DNA from: Rugosimonospora acidiphila
GTDB lineage: Bacteria > Actinomycetota > Actinomycetes > Mycobacteriales > Micromonosporaceae
Length of the DNA stretch: 64,000 nt
Direction of reading: 5' to 3'
Assembly: GCF_039543385.1 (NCBI RefSeq)
Contig: NZ_BAABJQ010000023.1
Location: 62,001-126,000 of the forward strand
In this document: piece after piece, positions 44,622-53,078 of the stretch
Layout: each line of letters begins with the position of its first letter
Numbering within the stretch: position 1 is the first letter of the stretch
Program-made: the position numbers and the translations under genes
Notes under the pieces: model-generated
Told to the model about the DNA's origin: nothing
Database searches by the model: none
The model's input: the letters and a program-made list of their open reading frames with translations, nothing else

Positions 44622-45758
44622 TCAGGCGAGCGCTTGCTCCAGGTCCGCGAGCAGATCATCCACCGTCTCGATACCAACAGACAAGCGGACCAGGTCACCC
44701 GGCACCTCCAGCGCGGACCCGGCCGCGCTGGCGTGGGTCATCCGACCAGGATGCTCGATAAGCGACTCAACTCCACCCAGCGACTCGCCGAGAGTGAACA
44801 ACCGTGCGCGGTTGCACACGGCGATGGCCGCTCGCTCGTCGGCGACCCGGAAGCTGACCATACCGCCGAACCGGCGCATCTGCTTGGTCGCCGTCTCGTG
44901 GCCGGGGTGCTCGGGCAGGCCGGGGTACAGCACCGAGGTCACCCTCGGGTGCCTGCTCAGGTACTCGGCGACCCGCTCGGCGTTGTCGCAGTGCCGCTCC
45001 ATCCGCACCGCCAGGGTCCGCAGGCCGCGCAGGGTCAGCCAGGCGTCGAACGGTCCGCCGACGGCGCCCATCGCGTTCTGGTGGTACCGCAGCGAGGAGG
45101 CCAGGTCGTCGTCGTTGAGGATCAGCGCGCCACCGACCACATCGGAGTGCCCGCCCACGTACTTGGTGGTCGAGTGCACGACGACGTCGGCGCCCAGGGC
45201 CAACGGCTGCTGCAGGTACGGGCTGGCGAACGTGTTGTCGACCACCAGCAGCGCGTTGTTGTCGTGCGCGGCCTGGCTGAGCGCGGCGATGTCGGCGATA
45301 CCGAGCAGCGGGTTGGTCGGCGTCTCGACCCAGACGATCCTGGTGTTGTCCTGGAAGGCGGCGCGGGCGTCATCCACATTGGACAAATGGGCCGGAGTGA
45401 AGGAAAGCCCCCACCGCTCGGCGACCTTGGAGAAGAGGCGGAAGGTGCCGCCATAGGCGTCGTTCGGGATCACGACGTGATCGCCCGGCCGGCAGACGGT
45501 GCGCAGCAGGGTGTCCTCGGCGGCCATCCCGCTGGCGAAGGCGAGCCCGACCCTGCCGCCCTCAAGGGCGGCGAGGCAGTCCTGCAGCGCGTCGCGGGTG
45601 GGGTTGGTGGTGCGGGAGTATTCGTATCCGAGGCGGGGAGCCCCGACGGCGTCCTGTGCGTAGGTCGAGGTCTGGAAGATCGGCGGTACGACCGCGCCGG
45701 TGCGCGGATCGGGCTCCTGGCCGGCGTGAATGGCCAGGGTGTCGAAGCCGTAGGTCAT
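44622..45758 (-). CDS. metB: Cystathionine gamma-synthase
   Basis: 378 residues of the Cys/Met metabolism PLP family, joining O-acyl-homoserine and cysteine into cystathionine. YEYSRTTNPTRDALQDCLAALEGG, the ASGMAAEDTLLRT phosphate region and the PLP lysine in HSTTKYVGGHSDV are visible. ATG 45758 fits a leaderless start. cbs, the reverse arm, lies 12 kb downstream. Family members interconvert, so a gamma-lyase role is possible. Confidence 0.9.
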   Translation of the reverse strand: MTYGFDTLAIHAGQEPDPRTGAVVPPIFQTSTYAQDAVGAPRLGYEYSRTTNPTRDALQDCLAALEGGRVGLAFASGMAAEDTLLRTVCRPGDHVVIPNDAYGGTFRLFSKVAERWGLSFTPAHLSNVDDARAAFQDNTRIVWVETPTNPLLGIADIAALSQAAHDNNALLVVDNTFASPYLQQPLALGADVVVHSTTKYVGGHSDVVGGALILNDDDLASSLRYHQNAMGAVGGPFDAWLTLRGLRTLAVRMERHCDNAERVAEYLSRHPRVTSVLYPGLPEHPGHETATKQMRRFGGMVSFRVADERAAIAVCNRARLFTLGESLGGVESLIEHPGRMTHASAAGSALEVPGDLVRLSVGIETVDDLLADLEQALA

Positions 45759-45765
45759 TCTTGCG

Positions 45766-45771
45766 AGATTA
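45766..45771 (-). promoter_or_regulatory. -10 box for leaderless metB
   Basis: On the minus strand this reads TAATCT, ending seven bases before the metB ATG. Confidence 0.6.
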
Positions 45772-45930
45772 GTGGTCGCCGCAGGAGCCGAGGACAAGAC
45801 TCCACGGTCCGCGACCAGGACTTTTGGAAAGAAGGCCGGCCAGGGCGGCAGCGCCTTCGAAAAAGATCAGCGCTGCGGGGAGAACAGCCCCGGCGTCGCC
45901 GGCCGAGCGCTCGGCGGTGCGCGGAACCCG

Positions 45931-45936
45931 TAAGGT
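45931..45936 (+). promoter_or_regulatory. -10 box for the leaderless HIT gene
   Basis: TAAGGT ends six bases before the GTG at 45943. Confidence 0.6.
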
Positions 45937-45942
45937 CGGGCC

Positions 45943-46362
45943 GTGGCTGACTGTGTGTTCTGTGGCATCGTCGCCGGCTCGGTCCCGGCGTTCATGGTCG
46001 CGTCCGAGGAGGCGGGGCTGGCCTTCCTGGATCTCCGGCCGGTCTTCCCCGGGCACACCCTGGTCATCCCGCGCCCCCACATCGAGACGCTGACCGACCT
46101 ACCCCAAGAGTTCATATCGGGATATTTTGGACTGGTCCAGCGGGTGGCGGTCGCCGTGGAGCAGGGGATGGCCGGCGACGGGACCTTCGTCGCCATGAAC
46201 AACAAGGTCAGCCAGAGCGTCCCGCACCTGCACACCCACGTGGTGCCGCGCCGCCGCAAGGACGGCCTACGCGGCTTCTTCTGGCCGCGCACGAAGTACG
46301 AATCGGATCTTGTGGCCACCGAGACCGCAGAGCGGATCAAGGCGGCGTTCACCGCCTTGTAA
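45943..46362 (+). CDS. HIT-family nucleotide hydrolase
   Basis: 139 residues. The histidine triad HLHTH (H95, H97, H99, with PHLHTHVVPR) is the nucleotide-binding active site. The CVFC pair near the start suggests structural zinc. HIT proteins remove groups from adenosine phosphoramidates or dinucleoside polyphosphates. The last roughly 20 residues are charged. Leaderless start. It lies 58 bases before msrA on the same strand and may be co-transcribed with it. Confidence 0.92.
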   Translation: MADCVFCGIVAGSVPAFMVASEEAGLAFLDLRPVFPGHTLVIPRPHIETLTDLPQEFISGYFGLVQRVAVAVEQGMAGDGTFVAMNNKVSQSVPHLHTHVVPRRRKDGLRGFFWPRTKYESDLVATETAERIKAAFTAL

Positions 46363-46420
46363 GGGCGGAATACCGGAGGCCCCGGCACGCTTGAACGTGG
46401 AGGCCGAAAGGAGCGCCAAA

Positions 46421-47089
46421 GTGTTTGCGCGTTACAAGAAGCTGAACCTGCCGACCACCGACCAGGCCCTGCCGGGCCGGGACTTCGAGACGCCGCTGCC
46501 GGCGCGCCACACGGTGCTGGACACGCCGCTGCGCGGGCCATGGCCGGCCGGAGCCCAGGTGGCCGTCTTCGGGATGGGCTGTTTCTGGGGTGCCGAGCGG
46601 CTTTTCTGGCAGGTACCGGGAGTCATCTCGACCTCGGTCGGTTACGCGGGCGGGATCACGCCGAACCCGACGTACGAAGAGGTGTGCTCGGGCCTGACGG
46701 GGCACGCCGAGGTGGTCGAGGTGGTCTACGACCCGACCAAGGTGGCCTACGCCGACCTGCTGAAGGTGTTCTGGGAGAACCACGACCCGACGCAGGGCAT
46801 GCGCCAGGGCAACGACGTGGGTACGCAGTACCGGTCGACGATCTACACGACGACCGAGGAGCAACTGGCCGAGGCGCAGGCATCGCGGGACGCGTTCGCC
46901 CCGGTGGTGACGGCCGCCGGACACGGCGAGATCACCACCGAGATCCGGGAGCTGGGCTCGTACTACTACGCCGAGGACTACCACCAGCAGTACCTGTCGG
47001 ACGCGAAGAACCCGTACGGGTACTGCAACCACGGACCGAACGGCATGACCTGCCCGGTCGGCGTGGCACGCGTGGGTTCCGCGCACTAA
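46421..47089 (+). CDS. msrA: Peptide-methionine (S)-S-oxide reductase
   Basis: 222 residues. The catalytic cysteine is C54 in FGMGCFWGAER; VGYAGG, HAEVVEVVYDP and the C-terminal AEDYHQQYLSDAKNPYGYC with the recycling cysteine are canonical. It repairs oxidised methionine using thioredoxin or mycothiol-linked reductants. GTG 46421 follows AAGGAG by seven bases. Its 3' end (from about 46970) is present twice more downstream, at 47829-47939 and 48852-48915. A perfect 12-bp terminator follows the stop. Confidence 0.95.
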   Translation: MFARYKKLNLPTTDQALPGRDFETPLPARHTVLDTPLRGPWPAGAQVAVFGMGCFWGAERLFWQVPGVISTSVGYAGGITPNPTYEEVCSGLTGHAEVVEVVYDPTKVAYADLLKVFWENHDPTQGMRQGNDVGTQYRSTIYTTTEEQLAEAQASRDAFAPVVTAAGHGEITTEIRELGSYYYAEDYHQQYLSDAKNPYGYCNHGPNGMTCPVGVARVGSAH

Positions 47090-47112
47090 CCGGTTCGGAT
47101 CTTCTCAGCGGG

Positions 47113-47143
47113 CGAGGCCATCGGGTTTCCGATGGCCTCGTTT
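47113..47143 (+). terminator. msrA terminator, 12-bp stem
   Basis: Arms 47113-47124 and 47129-47140 pair perfectly around GTTT and are followed by TTT. Confidence 0.85.
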
Positions 47144-47216
47144 GTCGCCGTGGGTCAGTGCAACATGATCGACTGCCGGCAAGTGAGACTGCCCAGACTT
47201 CGCGCCACTTATTGGC

Positions 47217-47222
47217 TATACT
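47217..47222 (+). promoter_or_regulatory. -10 box for the leaderless antitoxin gene
   Basis: TATACT ends six bases before the ATG at 47229, in an AT-rich spot; it is the best -10 match of the leaderless set. Confidence 0.7.
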
Positions 47223-47228
47223 TCAAGC

Positions 47229-47513
47229 ATGACTGTTCTCCCCTTCACCGACGCCCGCAACCGGCTGTCCGAGCTGATCGACGAGGTGGCAAGGACGCAC
47301 GAGCGAGTGGAGATCACCCGCCATGGCCATCCCGTCGCCGTACTCATGTCGGCCGACGACCTGGCCGCGCTTGAGGAGTCCCTGGAGGTGCTCGCCAGTC
47401 CGGAGGCCATGCGGCAGCTCGCCGAGTCCCGTGAGGCCATCAGCGCCGGCGACGTTCTCGACGCCGATGAACTCGCCACGCTCATCGCGAAGCGATCACG
47501 GCGCGCGAAGTGA
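47229..47513 (+). CDS. Phd/YefM-family antitoxin
   Basis: 94 residues. The N-terminal Phd/YefM fold (LPFTDARNRLSELIDEVARTHERVEITRHGHPVAVLMSADDL) binds DNA and dimerises. The C-terminal half is an acidic helix expected to wrap the toxin, ending in a basic KRSRRAK. It overlaps the toxin gene by GTGA, the usual coupling in type II systems. The pair sits directly after the msrA terminator and is followed 26 bases later by a fragment of an msrA 3' end. Confidence 0.9.
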   Translation: MTVLPFTDARNRLSELIDEVARTHERVEITRHGHPVAVLMSADDLAALEESLEVLASPEAMRQLAESREAISAGDVLDADELATLIAKRSRRAK

Positions 47514-47803
47514 CGGAATCCGGTCCCCTGCCCCGTTATCGGCTTCGGGTCGCTGGACCGGCGGCGCGGGCCCTGGCTGGCCGACTACCCGAGAAAGTCG
47601 CCACCGCGGTCTACGAGTTCATCACCACCACCCTGCTCGAGGACCCTCATCGCGTCGGAAAGCCCCTGTTTCTGCCGCCGTTCGAGGGCACCTGGTCGGC
47701 CAGACGCGGCACGTACCGGGTTCTCTACGAGGTCGATGATGAAGACCTCGTTGTCACCGTCACCGCGGTCGAACACCGCGCCGACGCCTACCGGTCCCGC
47801 TGA
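47510..47803 (+). CDS. RelE/ParE-superfamily toxin
   Basis: 97 residues. The compact RelE-like fold is shown by YRLRVAGPAARALAGRLPEKVATAVYEFI, then GTWSARRGTYRVLYEVDDEDLVVTVTAVEHRADAYR. This pattern (RRGTYRVLYEV plus a final HR.DAYR) is typical of ribosome-dependent RelE/YoeB-like mRNA endonucleases. The basic and tyrosine residues needed near the C-terminus are present, so it is probably active. Co-expressed with the upstream antitoxin. Confidence 0.9.
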   Translation: MTESGPLPRYRLRVAGPAARALAGRLPEKVATAVYEFITTTLLEDPHRVGKPLFLPPFEGTWSARRGTYRVLYEVDDEDLVVTVTAVEHRADAYRSR

Positions 47804-47828
47804 TCTAACCGATCACTCCTGTTTGCCC

Positions 47829-47939
47829 GACGGCGAACACTGCCACCAGCAGTACCTTTCGGACGCGAAGAACCCGAACGGCTATTGCAACCACGGTCCG
47901 AACGGGATGACCCGCCCCGTCGACGTTGCCCGGATCTAG
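47829..47939 (+). pseudogene. msrA 3'-end fragment, copy 2
   Basis: Encodes GEHCHQQYLSDAKNPNGYCN and onward to VDVARI plus a TAG, matching the last roughly 37 codons of the real msrA. Over 90 aligned bases (46981-47070 against 47843-47932) 79 are identical by direct count, and most differences are synonymous. There is no msrA sequence 5' of this piece, only the toxin gene. So this is not a decayed tandem duplicate of the whole gene; it looks like the 3' end of a different msrA allele. Confidence 0.85.
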
Positions 47940-48010
47940 CTCGGCCGGGGGTCCCCGGGACGAGGTCAGTCGCGCGGTCGCACGCGACAAATTCGGTGGC
48001 GTCGGTGGTC

Positions 48011-48769
48011 ATGCCGACGATAATCGCGGACGTGGATGAGGTCGCGGTCGTCGTCGCCCACAACGAGCGCGCAACCTTGCGCGTCGGCGATGTGTTTCTG
48101 AAGATCGACGCTGATCAGAGGCGCACCGACGTCGAGGTTGAGGCGATGGCGATGTCGCCGATCCCGACTCCGGACGTCCTGTGGCGCAAGCCGCCCGTCC
48201 TCGCGCTCGCCGCCCTCCCGGGGACGGCACTCGGCCGCCTCGGCGAGCCGTCGACCGCGTCATCGACGGCGTGGGCCGCGGCGGGCGCCGCCATAAGGAG
48301 GCTGCACGACGCGCCGCTTCCGCCGTGGCCCGGGAGGAGCCTTGACGAGATGGCACTGCGCCTTGACGGCGAATGCGAGTGGCTCGTCACAAACGGCGTC
48401 CTTCCCACCGACCTGATCACCCGCAACCGCCGGCTTGCCGAGGCCGCACTCCGGCCGTGGACGCCAGTGTTCACGCACGGCGACCTGCAGGTCGACCACG
48501 TGTTCGTCGATGGTGACCAGATCACGGGCGTGATCGACTGGTCCGAGGCGGCCCAAGGCGATGCCCTGTACGACCTCGCCATCATGACGCTAGGACACGG
48601 GGAGCAGCTCGGCCACGTCGTCGCCGGCTACGGCATCGAAGTCGACCTCGACGTGATCCGCGCGTGGTGGTCCTGGCGAAGCCTGGTGGTCATCCGGTGG
48701 CTGGTCGAGCACGGCTTCGACCCGTTCTCGCCAGGCTGCGAGGTCGACGTCCTCAGATCCCAGCTGTGA
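48011..48769 (+). CDS. APH/choline-kinase-fold phosphotransferase
   Basis: About 252 residues of the aminoglycoside-phosphotransferase fold. The N-lobe lysine is in VGDVFLKID (K31). The catalytic loop is THGDLQVDHVFV (D158) with His where most members have Asn (HGDxxxxN). The metal Asp is in GVIDW (D176). YDLAIMTLGHGEQ follows. It would phosphorylate a small molecule; resistance to an aminoglycoside is possible but the substrate is not deducible. ATG 48011 is the likely start. It is flanked on both sides by msrA 3'-end fragments. Confidence 0.8.
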   Translation: MPTIIADVDEVAVVVAHNERATLRVGDVFLKIDADQRRTDVEVEAMAMSPIPTPDVLWRKPPVLALAALPGTALGRLGEPSTASSTAWAAAGAAIRRLHDAPLPPWPGRSLDEMALRLDGECEWLVTNGVLPTDLITRNRRLAEAALRPWTPVFTHGDLQVDHVFVDGDQITGVIDWSEAAQGDALYDLAIMTLGHGEQLGHVVAGYGIEVDLDVIRAWWSWRSLVVIRWLVEHGFDPFSPGCEVDVLRSQL

Positions 48770-48851
48770 GGCTGCACGAGCTGGACGGCCACGAGCGCTG
48801 GCTCCACCGCATCGAGCGGGCGCCGAAGTACCGCACCGGTGCCAGGGTTGA

Positions 48852-48915
48852 GAACCCGTACGGGTACTGCGACCACGGCCCGAACGGCATGACCTGCCCG
48901 TCGGAATCGCCCGCA
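48852..48915 (+). pseudogene. msrA 3'-end fragment, copy 3
   Basis: Encodes ENPYGYCDHGPNGMTCP. Over 49 bases (47008-47056 against 48852-48900) 47 are identical, closer to the true msrA than copy 2 is. One missing G after TGCCCG shifts the frame, after which the sequence would have read VGIAR. The roughly 80 bases before it are GC-rich and coding-like (LHELDGHERWLHRIERAPKYR) but match nothing I know. Confidence 0.8.
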
Positions 48916-48957
48916 CGACGTCCGCCACGCACTGACGCCGCACGAGCCCGACCATAC

Positions 48958-49311
48958 TCAGCTGGGCTGCCACAGCTCCACCCGATTGCCCTCAGGATCG
49001 GTGACCCAGCCGAATCGACCGACACCCTCCATGTCCTGAGTCTCGTCGGCCACGTCCGCTCCCTTGGCGCGTAGTTGCGCGAGCATCGCATCCAGGTCGC
49101 GGACACGGAAGTTGAGCATGGTCTGCTGGGCGCGGGAGCCGAAGTACTCGGTCTCGGACTCGAACGTCGCGAACACGGTCACCCCGGCTTCCTGTTGCCA
49201 CAGTCCGTTTTCATCGGCGTCGAGGCCCAGGCAATCGCGGTACCACGCACCCAGCACCACCGGGTCTGCGGCCCGCATGAAATAGCCACCAACTCCAAGC
49301 ACACGTTCCAT
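48958..49311 (-). CDS. VOC/glyoxalase-fold protein
   Basis: 117 residues with the paired beta-alpha-beta-beta-beta modules of the vicinal-oxygen-chelate fold: GVGGYFMRAADPVVLGAWYRDCLGL and FGWVTDPEGNRVELWQP. The final Glu of RVELWQ is the usual metal ligand; the N-terminal His ligand is replaced by Tyr in GGYF, so metal binding may differ. Members include glyoxalase I, dioxygenases and antibiotic-binding proteins. ATG 49311 follows AGGA by about seven bases. Confidence 0.85.
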   Translation of the reverse strand: MERVLGVGGYFMRAADPVVLGAWYRDCLGLDADENGLWQQEAGVTVFATFESETEYFGSRAQQTMLNFRVRDLDAMLAQLRAKGADVADETQDMEGVGRFGWVTDPEGNRVELWQPS

Positions 49312-49488
49312 GCCGCCATCCTGCACCGATACGTCACGGACCGAGTCGGCTTCGACACCGGCCGTTGAGTTGAGGCGCGCGATGGTACGCGGGGCTCATC
49401 CGCCGCCCGGTGGTCGATCGTTATGATCAACTCCGCTGCGGCCCGGATCGCCTGAGGGTCCGCCATCGTCGTGATCCGAGGAGACTAC

Positions 49489-52344
49489 GTGCGTCCGTCT
49501 CGCCGTCTGCTGCCGCTCGCCCCGGTCCTGTTGGTCGCCGGCATACTCGTGAGCCCGCCACCACCGGCCACCGCTAACCCATCGGCGAGCGCGGACGCGC
49601 CGACCACCCTGTACGTGTTCGATTCCCCGCAGTGCGACAACTCCGGCCCGGCTACCCAGGCAGTACCGCTGTGCTCCATCCAGGTCGCCGCCGACCGGGT
49701 GCAGGCCGGCCAGACCGTCGCGGTCAAGGGAGCGATCTTCTCCGATTACCCGGCACCGGTAACGATCACGCACTCGGGCACTCCCACAGCCCCGATCACG
49801 TTCACCAAGTACGGGTCGACCAAGCCCACGCTGAAAAGCACCCTCACCCTCTCCGGGGTGCACGACGTCGCGGTCAATCAGCTCGACTTCCTGGAGCCGA
49901 AGGACCAGGTTCAAAGCACCATCCAGGTCAAGGCTTCCTCGGACGTGACCCTCGACGGGCTGCTTACCGACGGGCTCCAGGACACCGATGCCGCCATCGA
50001 TGGTGATTCGTCCGATGTGACGCTGTCCCGATCCTGGCTGACGGGTAACGTTCAGGTCGCACCGGGCGCCTCGCGGATCACTGTGACCACCAACACCGTC
50101 GGTATCAACGTCCCCGGATCGGACGCGATCTCGATCGGCGGCACGACCAATGCCGTGGTCACCAGCAACAGCGTCTTTTCGTGCGCGAACGGCATCGCGA
50201 TCGGCGGCGCCTCGTCCGCGACGGTGGAGAACAACACCGTCGAGATCGGCCCGGAAACTGGCTGTACGCCCACGGGCATCACGGCCGGGCTGGCCGTGAG
50301 CGCCGACTCGGCGGCCAATGTGCGCAGCGACTACAACGACTACATGGTCACCGCGCCTGCGGTCGAGTACTCCTGGGGCGGCACGAGCTACCCGACCGCG
50401 GCCGCCTTCCGCTCAGCTACCGGCCAGGGCGCGCATGACCTCGATGGTCGCGTGAGCCTCGTCGACGCGGCCGACGCGAACGCACCCGGTGAGCTGTCGA
50501 CGGATGAGCTCGGAAACCCGCGGGTGAACGACCCGCTGGTGCCCGACACGGGCGTCGGGGCGTCGGCCCCGGACCTCGGCGCGCGCGAGGTGCAGGACGT
50601 GCTGCACCTGAGCGAGACCGCCACACCATCGGCACTGCAGTCCACAGGCGCCCCCTTCACCGTCGGGTTCACGGTAAGCGCGCCCGCGGTGAGCCAGTGG
50701 TCGGAGCCGATCACGACAACGGTGGACTTCGGCGACGGTGGCGGCGCCGCCCCGGTCGCGCCGGGCGACACGGTGACGCACACGTACGAGACGCGGGGCG
50801 TCTACGTCGCGACGACCACCGCGACCGACACCAGTGGCTCCCGGCAGACCCTGACGCGCACGATCACGGTCGGCACGTCCGCGCCGCCGGCGGTCACCCT
50901 TACCGCGACACCAGTTTTCGTCACCGACCCCGCGACCGGCCAGGCCAATCTCGTGCCGGGTGAGGGCAAGGTGACCGTCTCCCTCGCCGACCCGTGGGAA
51001 GTGGCGGGAGTGGACGTCGACTGGGGCGAGGGGAAGGACACGTTGACCGCCGGCAACGACGGCACGGACGAGACGGCCGGCGCCACTTTCTCGAAGAGCC
51101 ACCTGTACGACCAGACCGGCACCTATGTCGTACAGGTGACCGTGACGGACCTGCTCGGGCGGACCTCGAAGGCCAACGCGTCGCTGACCGTCGGGGACGG
51201 GTTCAAGGCCCGTCCCGGTGGCCCCCAGCGCGTCTACGACAGCCGGGGCGCGCTGGGCGGCGACGGAATTCCGGCCAACGGCAAGGTCAGCCTTCCCTCC
51301 GTCCTGTTCGGGGGAACGGCGTCCAACTCGGGCTTGGAGGCGGTGCTGCTCAACGTCACCGTTACCAACCCGAAGGCCAACGGATATCTCGTCGCCGTCG
51401 AGCACGCCACGCAGATCCCCACGTCGAACGTGGATTTCACCGCCGGGCAGACCGTCGCGAATCACGTCGTCGTCCGCATCTCTCGCGGCAACAACATCGA
51501 CTTCATCAACGCTAGCAGCGGTCCGATAGACCTCCTGATCGACACCATCGGCATCCAGACGCAGGGACCGGGCACGGACAGCTACCACCCCGAGGGACCG
51601 GTCCGGCTGCTGGACACCCGTACCACCCTCGGCGGGTCGCCCGGCGCGGTGCCGTCCGGAGGCTCGGTCACCCTGCAGGTCGCGGGGGTCAGCGGAGTAC
51701 CGGCCGACGCCACGGCGGTGGTCATGAACCTGACCATCACCGACACGAAGTCGGCCGGCTTCGTGACCGCGTACGGGCATGGCACCACGCGACCCGGGAT
51801 CTCCGATGCCGACTGGGCAGCCGGTCAGACCGGCACCGCCCTGGTGGTGGTGCCCCTCACCGACGGCAAGGTGGTGCTGTACAACTCCGGGCCGGGTACC
51901 GCCGACTTCGTCGCCGACCTGCTCGGCTACTACAGCGATCACGGAAGCGGCGCGGTCTTCCTGCCGTCGGAAGAGCCCCAGCGGGCGCTGGACACCCGGT
52001 CCGGACTGGGCACCGGTGGGCACATCGCGAAGCTGAAGTCCGGCCAGACGCTGGTGCTGCCGGTGACCTCGTTCGTCGACGCGCCGGCGTCGGGGGTGTC
52101 CGCCGTCGAGGTCGACCTCATCGCCACCAACCCCAGCTCCACCGGGTACATCACCGCGTATCCGGATGGCGCGGCGCGCCCGACCGCCTCCAGCGTCGAC
52201 TTCACGGGCGGCCAGACGGCGGCGAACATGACCATCACGCCGGTCGGTGCGGACGGTGCGATCGCCCTCTACAACGGCGGGGGTGCGACGGTCGACCTGC
52301 TCGTCGACATCTACGGCGCCTACTACCAGTACTCGGAGAGCTGA
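49489..52344 (+). CDS. Secreted surface protein: beta-helix, two PKD-like domains, three DTR repeats
   Basis: 951 residues. A signal peptide (MRPSRRLLPLAPVLLVAGILV...ATAN) leads into a parallel beta-helix region (about 40-340, repeated short SSDVTLDG, TTNAVVTSNS, SSATVENNT rungs). Two PKD-like domains follow (VDFGDG...HTYETRGVYVATTTATD and VDWGEGKD...HLYDQTGTYVVQVTVTD). Then come three repeats of roughly 110-120 residues, each with a D-T/S-R motif, a GY/GF-x-x-A segment, a GQT segment, and a final xLYN..G..D.x.D.xG. No catalytic residues are recognised, so a surface or matrix role is likely. GTG 49489 follows GAGGAG by five bases. Confidence 0.85.
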   Translation: MRPSRRLLPLAPVLLVAGILVSPPPPATANPSASADAPTTLYVFDSPQCDNSGPATQAVPLCSIQVAADRVQAGQTVAVKGAIFSDYPAPVTITHSGTPTAPITFTKYGSTKPTLKSTLTLSGVHDVAVNQLDFLEPKDQVQSTIQVKASSDVTLDGLLTDGLQDTDAAIDGDSSDVTLSRSWLTGNVQVAPGASRITVTTNTVGINVPGSDAISIGGTTNAVVTSNSVFSCANGIAIGGASSATVENNTVEIGPETGCTPTGITAGLAVSADSAANVRSDYNDYMVTAPAVEYSWGGTSYPTAAAFRSATGQGAHDLDGRVSLVDAADANAPGELSTDELGNPRVNDPLVPDTGVGASAPDLGAREVQDVLHLSETATPSALQSTGAPFTVGFTVSAPAVSQWSEPITTTVDFGDGGGAAPVAPGDTVTHTYETRGVYVATTTATDTSGSRQTLTRTITVGTSAPPAVTLTATPVFVTDPATGQANLVPGEGKVTVSLADPWEVAGVDVDWGEGKDTLTAGNDGTDETAGATFSKSHLYDQTGTYVVQVTVTDLLGRTSKANASLTVGDGFKARPGGPQRVYDSRGALGGDGIPANGKVSLPSVLFGGTASNSGLEAVLLNVTVTNPKANGYLVAVEHATQIPTSNVDFTAGQTVANHVVVRISRGNNIDFINASSGPIDLLIDTIGIQTQGPGTDSYHPEGPVRLLDTRTTLGGSPGAVPSGGSVTLQVAGVSGVPADATAVVMNLTITDTKSAGFVTAYGHGTTRPGISDADWAAGQTGTALVVVPLTDGKVVLYNSGPGTADFVADLLGYYSDHGSGAVFLPSEEPQRALDTRSGLGTGGHIAKLKSGQTLVLPVTSFVDAPASGVSAVEVDLIATNPSSTGYITAYPDGAARPTASSVDFTGGQTAANMTITPVGADGAIALYNGGGATVDLLVDIYGAYYQYSES

Positions 52345-52370
52345 GCGGCACGGCGGCCGTGCCCGGATCG

Positions 52371-52895
52371 CTACCGGGCCGGCCGCCATTCGTAGCGCAC
52401 GTCGGGTTCGCGCTCCTCGTTGCCGGCGCCGTCAGTGCGCTCGACCGCCACGAAACCGTGCCGCTCGTAGAACCTGCACGCGGCGGCGTTGACTTGGAAG
52501 GTCCACAGCCGCAGCCCGCCCGGGTGCCGCCGCTTGGCCAGGTCGAGGAGGCGCTCGCCGATGCCCCGGCCGCGCCACGACGGGTCCAGGTACAGCTGAT
52601 CCACCCAGCCGTCGTCCAGCGCCATCATCCCGACGACGACTGACCCGGCGCCCGAGGAGGCCACGGCCGAGGAGGCCACAGCCGAGAAGGCGACGGCCAC
52701 CCAGGTCTCGTGCTCCGGTACGAGAACGTCGCGCACCCAAGCGCGCACCTCGTCCTCGGAGTGCGCCCGCCGTACCGTCGGCAGCGCCGCGCGGTACGAG
52801 CGCAGCCACACCTCGGCCACGGCGCCGGCGTCCGGCGTACCGGCCCGCCGGAGTTCGACATCGGCCGGCCGGAGTGCTGGATTGTCACCGCTCAC
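52371..52895 (-). CDS. GNAT-family N-acetyltransferase
   Basis: 174 residues of the GCN5 fold. The acetyl-CoA pyrophosphate loop is WRGRGIGERLLD; LYLDPSWRG precedes it and NAAACRFYERHGF follows. An unusual AVASSAVASSG low-complexity insert (about 73-83) sits between early strands, encoded by near-direct repeats. The GTG at 52895 has no clear ribosome site, so the true start could be further in. The acceptor is unknown. It is divergent from the GH16 gene and its operators. Confidence 0.85.
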   Translation of the reverse strand: MSGDNPALRPADVELRRAGTPDAGAVAEVWLRSYRAALPTVRRAHSEDEVRAWVRDVLVPEHETWVAVAFSAVASSAVASSGAGSVVVGMMALDDGWVDQLYLDPSWRGRGIGERLLDLAKRRHPGGLRLWTFQVNAAACRFYERHGFVAVERTDGAGNEEREPDVRYEWRPAR

Positions 52896-52981
52896 AGATC
52901 GTCATGGTGCGCCGCTGCCGGCTCAGGCGCCAACGGAGCGGGACAACGGTCGTCGAGGGTGCCGATCGGACGCTTATAAAA

Positions 52982-52993
52982 GAGAGCGCTCTC
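52982..52993. promoter_or_regulatory. LacI/CebR-type operator, site 1
   Basis: GAGAGCGCTCTC is a perfect palindrome with the GAGCGCTC core of CebR-like LacI-family operators in actinomycetes. It lies 87 bases from the GNAT start and about 100 upstream of the GH16 -35 box. Confidence 0.7.
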
Positions 52994-53078
52994 AATCTCC
53001 ACAGCCCGGCGTGATCACGTCAGTTTGGGCCACCGCTGCGATCCGGCCACGCCCAATGCCGCCGAGGCATCGATATAC

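Noticed and set aside
46970..48920. Conventional integrative element at msrA
   Set aside because: No integrase, transposase, replication or transfer gene, no terminal inverted repeats and no tRNA are visible, so I describe only the repeats and cargo.
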